Source: JACQAI01 sp035507915
GTDB lineage: Bacteria; Pseudomonadota; Alphaproteobacteria; Elsterales; Elsteraceae
Length of the DNA stretch: 37,919 bases
Assembly: GCA_035507915.1 (NCBI GenBank)
Contig: DATJNS010000159.1
Location: 1 to 37,919 of the forward strand
Direction: 5' to 3'
In this document: positions 32,882 through 37,919 of the stretch, one piece after another
How positions within the stretch are numbered: the first letter of the stretch is position 1
How the letters are laid out: each line of letters opens with the position of its first letter
The notes under the pieces: generated by a model
Seen by the model: the letters and a program-made list of their open reading frames with translations, nothing else
Databases searched by the model: none
What the model was told of the DNA's origin: nothing
Made by a program: the position numbers and the translations under genes

Positions 32882-35144
32882 CTCGGATCCGCGGCGTCGC
32901 AGCACCGTCGCGGGTCGCGCACCAGCGCCGCCACATGGTCCGGTAGGCGCTCTCGACAGTGGCGACCAGCACGGCCGGGTTCGCAATCGGCGACTCGCCG
33001 AGTTGCACCCGGATCGACGCGCGCAACGTCGACAGATCATTCAGATCCGCGGCTCGCTCGAGGGCGGTCGCGACATAATCGTCGTCACTCGCCGCGACGA
33101 ACCGGCCTAGCCCCAAGGCCGTCAGAATGCTCGCCGCCACCCGCCCGTGCGGCAGATCGCCGACGCGGGTCACCACGGGCACGCCCATCCACAACGCTTC
33201 GAGCGTCGTGACGCCGCCGTTCTGCGGAAACGTATCGAGCGCCAGATCGACGGATCGGTAGGCCTCCATGTGGCCCCTCACGGTCGTGCTGCCGAGCAGC
33301 ACGACCCGGTCGGACGGGATACCCGCCCGCGCGAGCCTCTGCAGCACGGCCCGGCGATTGGCGTCGTCGGAGAATGACCTGTCCTTCAGAAGCAGACGGC
33401 TGTCGGGTCTCTCGCGCAGGATGCGCGCCCACAGTGAGAGCACGCGATCCGACACCTTGCCGAAACGATTCAGGCAACCGAAGGTGAAGGGACCTCCCGT
33501 CGACGCGGGCAAAGGCGCCAGGTCGGGCGCGTCGGACGGCGCCTGGTAGACGAAGGCGCACGGCATGTCGAAGATCTGCTCCGCGAACAGGTGGCGTTCG
33601 GCAGGCGGCACGATGATGGGGCCGCTGAGTTGATAATCGATCTCCGCGACGCCCGTGCCGGTGATACCCCATATGCTGAGCTGCACGGGCGCTGGCTTCG
33701 CGGTGAACATCCTGAGACGGTTGCCCGCCGTGTGACCCGACAGATCGACCAGGAGATCGATACCGTCGTCTCGTACCATTCGGGCGAGCTGCTCGTCCGT
33801 CAGCGCCGATACCGACCGCCAGTGATCAACGGCCGACCTGAAGCGAGCCGTCAGATCGTCCTCCAGGCGCGTGCTCGAATAGGCATAGACCTCGAACCGT
33901 TGGCGATCGTGGCCCAACACGACCGGCGCAAACGTATAGGCCGCGGAATGGCGTCGAAAGTCGGCGGACACGTAGCCGACGCGCAGGCGTCGCTCGGCGT
34001 CCGGGTCATTCGGCCAATCCCGAAAACGATCGGCGTCGGACATGCGGTGGGCGGCATACCAGCGTCCGCGCTCGGCCTGCGACTCGGCGACGCTCGTGCG
34101 CTCGTCGACGTCCAGCGCGAAGATCAGGTTCGAATGGATCCGCGCGTGACCCGGATCGAGTTGGAGCGCACGGCGATAGGTCGCGATGGACTCGTCCAGC
34201 TTGCGCTGCTCGCGCAGAACGCCTGCGAGGTTGTTGTACGGCTCGGGCAACTCGGGGCGCAGCGCAATCGCGCGCCGATAGGCCGCAGCCGCTTCGTCCA
34301 GGCTCCCCGAGGCCTCGAGCGCCAGGCCGAGATTGACGTGAGCCTCGACGAAATCGGGCGCGAGATCGACCGCCCGCTTGAGGTGCTCGATCGCGTCGCG
34401 TGGCCGGCCACACGCCTGCAGCACACGCCCGATGCCATCGAGCGCCTCCGGCTGGTTGGGGTCGAGCGCCAACGCCGCCTGGTATTGGCGCAGCGCGTCG
34501 TCATACCGGTTCTGCGCGAGCCGAATGGCCGCGAGCGCCAGTCGGGTCGAAGCGCTGGCCATGCCGAGGGCGAGAACGACTTCGTACGCGTCGGCGGCAC
34601 CGTCGAGTCGGCCCATCGCCTGTCGCACCATCGCCAGCAGGAGGTGCGTTTGTGCGTGGCCTGGCCGAAGCGCGGCGGCACGCTCCAGCCGCGCGACCGC
34701 TTCCGCGAGCCTGTTCTGCTCGGCCAGAATGGCGCCGAGGTTGACGTGCGCGTCCGCATGGGCAGGGTCGAGATCGGCAGCGCGCTCGAACGCCACCATG
34801 GCATCGTCGGATCGCCCGAGCGAACGCAGGGTCCTTCCGAGATTGAAATGCACCAGACCAAAATCCGGTTTGAGCTCGGCGGCCCGACGGAGCAGCTCTG
34901 CCGATCGTTCGAGCTCGCGATCCTGGCGCGCCGCGACCCCCAGCAGGTGAAGCGCGTCGAAATGATCGGGACGCGCCGCGAGGATCGCCTCGTAAACGGC
35001 GCGCGCTTGCGTCAACCGGCCGGCACGATGGTGATTGATCGCGATGACGAGCGCCCGATCGACCGAGACCGCCAGCGATTCTTCCAGGTGCCCCGGCGCG
35101 TCCGGCGACAGCGCCGCGCTGCGGCCGTCATCCTGCGTAGCCAT
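32871..35144 (-). CDS. TPR/GT41 (SPINDLY/OGT-type) protein glycosyltransferase
   Basis: A 757-residue cytosolic protein. Residues about 35-345 are nine or so TPRs (for example RSDDAMVAFERAADLDPAHA, KLDESIATYRRALQLDPGHA). Residues about 385-740 form a GT41 catalytic region: RVGYVSADFRRHS (388-400, with the conserved His399), DLLVDLSGHTAGNRL, KPAPVQLSIWGITGTG (483-498), FGCLNRFGKVSD (555-566) and DLALDTFPQNGGVTTLEALW (633-652), the nucleotide-sugar site. GT41 enzymes add sugars to Ser/Thr or Asn of cytosolic proteins. Its gene starts 55 bases after the stop of the RTX-like repeat protein on the same strand, so that protein is the obvious candidate acceptor. Glycosylation itself is inference. 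Confidence 0.9.
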   Translation of the reverse strand: MATQDDGRSAALSPDAPGHLEESLAVSVDRALVIAINHHRAGRLTQARAVYEAILAARPDHFDALHLLGVAARQDRELERSAELLRRAAELKPDFGLVHFNLGRTLRSLGRSDDAMVAFERAADLDPAHADAHVNLGAILAEQNRLAEAVARLERAAALRPGHAQTHLLLAMVRQAMGRLDGAADAYEVVLALGMASASTRLALAAIRLAQNRYDDALRQYQAALALDPNQPEALDGIGRVLQACGRPRDAIEHLKRAVDLAPDFVEAHVNLGLALEASGSLDEAAAAYRRAIALRPELPEPYNNLAGVLREQRKLDESIATYRRALQLDPGHARIHSNLIFALDVDERTSVAESQAERGRWYAAHRMSDADRFRDWPNDPDAERRLRVGYVSADFRRHSAAYTFAPVVLGHDRQRFEVYAYSSTRLEDDLTARFRSAVDHWRSVSALTDEQLARMVRDDGIDLLVDLSGHTAGNRLRMFTAKPAPVQLSIWGITGTGVAEIDYQLSGPIIVPPAERHLFAEQIFDMPCAFVYQAPSDAPDLAPLPASTGGPFTFGCLNRFGKVSDRVLSLWARILRERPDSRLLLKDRSFSDDANRRAVLQRLARAGIPSDRVVLLGSTTVRGHMEAYRSVDLALDTFPQNGGVTTLEALWMGVPVVTRVGDLPHGRVAASILTALGLGRFVAASDDDYVATALERAADLNDLSTLRASIRVQLGESPIANPAVLVATVESAYRTMWRRWCATRDGAATPRIRVRT

Positions 35145-35199
35145 GGCCCCATGATAGGGAAACCCGCGAGTTCTGTCGCCGAAGGCGGGGAAAGCGGCT

Positions 35200-37919
35200 C
35201 TACAGGTGTAGGTGGATATTCGTCGCCGTGATCGTGTGGTTGCCCATCAGCTCGATCATCAGGTCGCCGGCGCTGTAGCCGCTGCCGCTGGCCACGTGAA
35301 TGAACGTGTTGGTGCCGTTGAAGGTGTAGTCGACCTGATTGGCCGTGTCGCCAAGGAACGTCGTGGTGAAATTGGTGTTGAATGCCTTGAGCCCGGTGAA
35401 GGTTTCAGTACTGGCGCCGGCAAGAGCGGTGAGATCGATGGTTGCCTTGCTGTCGTTGAAGTTCGCGATGATATCGGTATGCGTGTCCGCCGTCGTCGGC
35501 AGGTTGGTGAACGAGTCGGTCGTGGCGTTGTAGACCAGGTTGTCGGCAAGACCGCTGCTCGTGATCGAGTCGCCGCCGCCGCCGCCCGTGATGGTGCTGC
35601 CGCCGCCGACGAGCGTGGTGTTGGCCGTGATTGTGTCGTCGCCGGTGCCGCCGATCAGGGTGTCGCTGCCCTCGTTGCCGATCAGCGTGATCGCCTGCCC
35701 CACGAATTGGGCGTTGATGTCCAGCGCCGTATTGCCGGTCGTGTTGCCCGACGCGTCGCTGGCTTCGATGGTCAGGTGGCTGACGTTCGTGAACGTGCCG
35801 TTGACCAGCAACGTGTCGCTGGCCGTCGTGCTGGTGAAGCGTAGCGTTTCGGTGCCGCCACCCCCAGAGGGGGCGGTGAGCGTGTCGCTGCTGTTGTAGT
35901 CGCCGCTGCCGATCACGAACACGTCGTTGCCGGTGCCGACCGTGATGTGATCGACGCCGGTGCCCAAAACGACCGTGTCGTTGCCCGTGCCGACGGTAAG
36001 CGCTTCGCCGCCGTCAAGGGTGGTGCCGCCATTGTTGGCGATCAGCGTCGTCGGACCGCTGAAGCTGCTCGTGTCGATGTCGAGCGTCGTGGTGCCCGTC
36101 GTCACGCCCGTTGCATTGCTGGCCTCGACCGTGAGGCCCGACGCCGTGACGTTGCCGACGGTCAGCAAATCGCCCGGGTTCGTGTCGGTGAACCGGATCG
36201 TTTCGGTCTGGCCGGCGGCGCTGATGAAATCGTTGGCGGTCGCGAAATTGGTCGCGGTGGTGACCAGGAAGACGTCGCTGCCCGTGCTCGTGATCGAGTC
36301 GTGGCCGGCGCCGAAGGTCAGGGTATCGAGACCGGTGCCGAACGTCACCGTTTCGTGGCCGGTGCCGAGCACGACGCTGTCGGCGCCATTGCCGAACGTC
36401 AGCACGTCGTCGCCGCTGCCGCTGTCCATCAGCGTGCTGCTGCCGTTGCCCTCGGTCAGCGTGACGAAGGTAGCACCGGTGAGCGTAATGTTGTCGTTGC
36501 CGTTCCCGCCCGTGATCGTCTCGACGTTGGTGACCGTGAACGTGTCCCCGGCTCCCGACAGCACCAGGGTGTCGGTGCCGCCGCCGAGATCGATGGTTCC
36601 GTTCGACAACGCTGCGGTCAACACGATGGTGTCGTTGCCCGAGCCGCCGAGGATCGACTCGATGTTGGCGACGTTGATGCTGTTGGTGCCGCTGGCGAGG
36701 GTCAGGGTGTCCGTGCCCGACCCCAGATCGATGGTTCCACCGACCAGCGCCGCCGTCAGCACGATCGTGTCGGCGCCCGTGCCGCCCAGCAGCGACTCGA
36801 CGTTGGCCACGTTGATGCTGTTGGCGCCGCCGCTCGCCAGGGTCAGCGTGTCGCTGCCCGAGCCCAGATCGATCGTCCCGCCGACCAGCGTCGTCGTCAG
36901 CACCACCGTGTCGGCGCCCGTGCCGCCGAGGATCGACTCGACGTTCGCCACCTGAATGCTGTTGGTCCCATTCGCCAGGGTCAACGTGTCGGCGCCGGAG
37001 CCCAAATCGATCGTGCCGCCGAGCAACGCCGCCAACAGCACGATCGTGTCGGCACCCGTGCCGCCCAGCAGCGACTCGACGTTCGCCACGTTGACGCTGT
37101 TCGCGCCGCCGCTCGCCAAGGTCAGCGTATCGCTGCCCGAGCCCAGGTCGATCGTCGACCCGGTCGCCAGCGTCGTCAGCACCACCGTGTCCGCGCCCGT
37201 GCCGCCGAGGATCGACTCGACGTTCGCCACCGTCACGCTGTTCACGCCGTTGGCGAGCGTCAGCGTGTCAGCGCCGGAGCCCAGATCGATCGTCGCGCCC
37301 ACGATCGCCGCCGTCAGCACGATCGTGTCGTTGCCGGTACCGCCGAGGATCGACTCGACGTTCGCCACTTGAATGCTGTTGGCGCCCGCCGACGACAGGG
37401 TCAGGGTGTCGCTGCCGGAGCCCAGATCGATCGTCCCGCCGACCAATGCCGCCGTCAGCACCACCGTGTCGGCGCCCGTGCCGCCCAGGATCGACTCGAC
37501 GTTCGCCACGTTGACGCTGTTCGCGCCGCCGCTCGCCAGGGTCAGCGTGTCGCTGCCGGACCCGAGGTCGACCGTCCCGCCGACCAGCGCCGTCGTCAGC
37601 ACCACCGTGTCGGCGCCCGTGCCGCCCAGGATCGACTCGACGTTCGCAACCGTCACGCTGTTGGCACCGCCGCTCGCCAGGGTCAGCGTGTCGCTACCCG
37701 AGCCCAGGTCGATCGTCGATCCGACGATCGGCGTCGTCAGCACCACCGTGTCGTTGCTGCTGCCGCCCAGGATCGACTCGACGTTCGCCACCTGGACGCT
37801 GTTCGCGCCCGCCGACGACAGGGTCAGGGTATCGCTGCCCGACCCAAGATCGATGGTGCCTCCGACCAGCGCCGTCGTCAGCACCACCGTGTCGGCGCCC
37901 GTGCCGCCGAGGATCGACT
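35200..37919 (-). CDS. Large RTX-like repeat protein, 3' part only (start beyond window)
   Basis: Over 900 residues are visible, and the frame is open to the window edge with no convincing start. In order: nine near-identical 46-47-residue repeats and one divergent copy; a stretch of short RTX-like units (GNGADSVVLGTGHETVTFG); two copies of a roughly 65-residue module beginning TETIRFT/TETLRFT; more GGTGDDTI units; and a C-terminus of about 100 residues ending MIELMGNHTITATNIHLHL. That tail resembles the serralysin-type C-terminal domain of type I secretion substrates. GGxGxD motifs bind calcium outside the cell. The protein is rich in Thr, Ser, Gly and Asn and has no visible Cys. It is probably an exported adhesin or surface-layer-like protein. 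No secretion ATPase is in view. Confidence 0.88.
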   Translation of the reverse strand, partial: SILGGTGADTVVLTTALVGGTIDLGSGSDTLTLSSAGANSVQVANVESILGGSSNDTVVLTTPIVGSTIDLGSGSDTLTLASGGANSVTVANVESILGGTGADTVVLTTALVGGTVDLGSGSDTLTLASGGANSVNVANVESILGGTGADTVVLTAALVGGTIDLGSGSDTLTLSSAGANSIQVANVESILGGTGNDTIVLTAAIVGATIDLGSGADTLTLANGVNSVTVANVESILGGTGADTVVLTTLATGSTIDLGSGSDTLTLASGGANSVNVANVESLLGGTGADTIVLLAALLGGTIDLGSGADTLTLANGTNSIQVANVESILGGTGADTVVLTTTLVGGTIDLGSGSDTLTLASGGANSINVANVESLLGGTGADTIVLTAALVGGTIDLGSGTDTLTLASGTNSINVANIESILGGSGNDTIVLTAALSNGTIDLGGGTDTLVLSGAGDTFTVTNVETITGGNGNDNITLTGATFVTLTEGNGSSTLMDSGSGDDVLTFGNGADSVVLGTGHETVTFGTGLDTLTFGAGHDSITSTGSDVFLVTTATNFATANDFISAAGQTETIRFTDTNPGDLLTVGNVTASGLTVEASNATGVTTGTTTLDIDTSSFSGPTTLIANNGGTTLDGGEALTVGTGNDTVVLGTGVDHITVGTGNDVFVIGSGDYNSSDTLTAPSGGGGTETLRFTSTTASDTLLVNGTFTNVSHLTIEASDASGNTTGNTALDINAQFVGQAITLIGNEGSDTLIGGTGDDTITANTTLVGGGSTITGGGGGDSITSSGLADNLVYNATTDSFTNLPTTADTHTDIIANFNDSKATIDLTALAGASTETFTGLKAFNTNFTTTFLGDTANQVDYTFNGTNTFIHVASGSGYSAGDLMIELMGNHTITATNIHLHL
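36511..37919 (-). repeat. Tandem 138/141-base coding repeats
   Basis: Within the RTX-like gene, a conserved GACTC in the VES codons recurs at ends 36660, 36798, 36939, 37077, 37218, 37356, 37497, 37638 and 37779, with the next at the window edge. Spacing is 138, 141, 138, 141, 138, 141, 141, 141 and 141 bases. Each unit encodes one GSGSDTLTL and one GGTGADTVV nonapeptide. Copies are highly similar in DNA, indicating recent duplication or gene conversion. The array runs past the window edge. Confidence 0.95.

Noticed and set aside
35960..37372. Plus-strand frames opposite the RTX repeats (VSAPVPPSSDSTFAT-type repeats)
   Set aside because: They are regular only because the coding repeats on the minus strand are regular. 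The minus frame has RTX motifs and a secretion-like C-terminus.
36511..37919. CRISPR array
   Set aside because: The 138/141-base units are coding repeats without alternating unique spacers.

Overview
The window looks like chromosomal sequence from a high-GC alphaproteobacterium. The evidence is strongly GC-biased codon use throughout, a CGTCATTGCGAG-type palindromic repeat familiar from Bradyrhizobium-like genomes, a fused salicylyl-CoA 5-hydroxylase/old-yellow-enzyme protein, and PagL-type and Rap1a/Tai-type envelope proteins. A Reyranella-, Rhodospirillales- or Bradyrhizobium-like soil organism fits, but the genus is inference. I see no transposase, integrase, phage gene or CRISPR array. 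No gap between genes exceeds 300 bases.

Bases 1-13,000 (metabolic genes): a quinone oxidoreductase and an SDR; a tiny lipoprotein; a Lon-family protease whose stop codon overlaps the start of an enolase-superfamily enzyme; a class V aminotransferase; a second quinone oxidoreductase paralogous to the first; then a plus-strand run of an EamA permease, a degenerate cyclase-homology/TPR protein, a MetE-like methyltransferase (ATGA overlap) and a SAM methyltransferase.

Bases 13,000-25,000 (aromatic/xenobiotic-type metabolism and efflux): the bifunctional salicylyl-CoA 5-hydroxylase/oxidoreductase; an XRE regulator; an HxlR regulator with a promoter and palindromic operator ending one base before its ATG, followed by a MATE efflux pump; a small secreted protein, a TPR protein and a small membrane protein; an IclR regulator followed by an SDR that has lost standard catalytic residues; an amidohydrolase plus AhpD-like pair; a putative sugar O-methyltransferase; and an MFS permease.

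Bases 25,000-29,700: tRNA-Arg(CCT), a single-domain response regulator facing a hybrid sensor kinase, a canonical SDR and a 52-residue lipoprotein.

Bases 29,700-37,919 (cell envelope cluster, the most distinctive part): a secreted protein made of two tandem Rap1a/Tai domains, a soluble two-PAS histidine kinase, a PagL-type lipid A deacylase divergent from that kinase, a TPR/GT41 (SPINDLY/OGT-type) glycosyltransferase, and the 3' part of a very large RTX-like protein with 46-47-residue repeats. The glycosyltransferase lies 55 bases downstream of the repeat protein on the same strand. This suggests, by analogy with other GT41/adhesin pairs, a glycosylated exported surface protein alongside lipid A remodelling. 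That link is inferred and untested.
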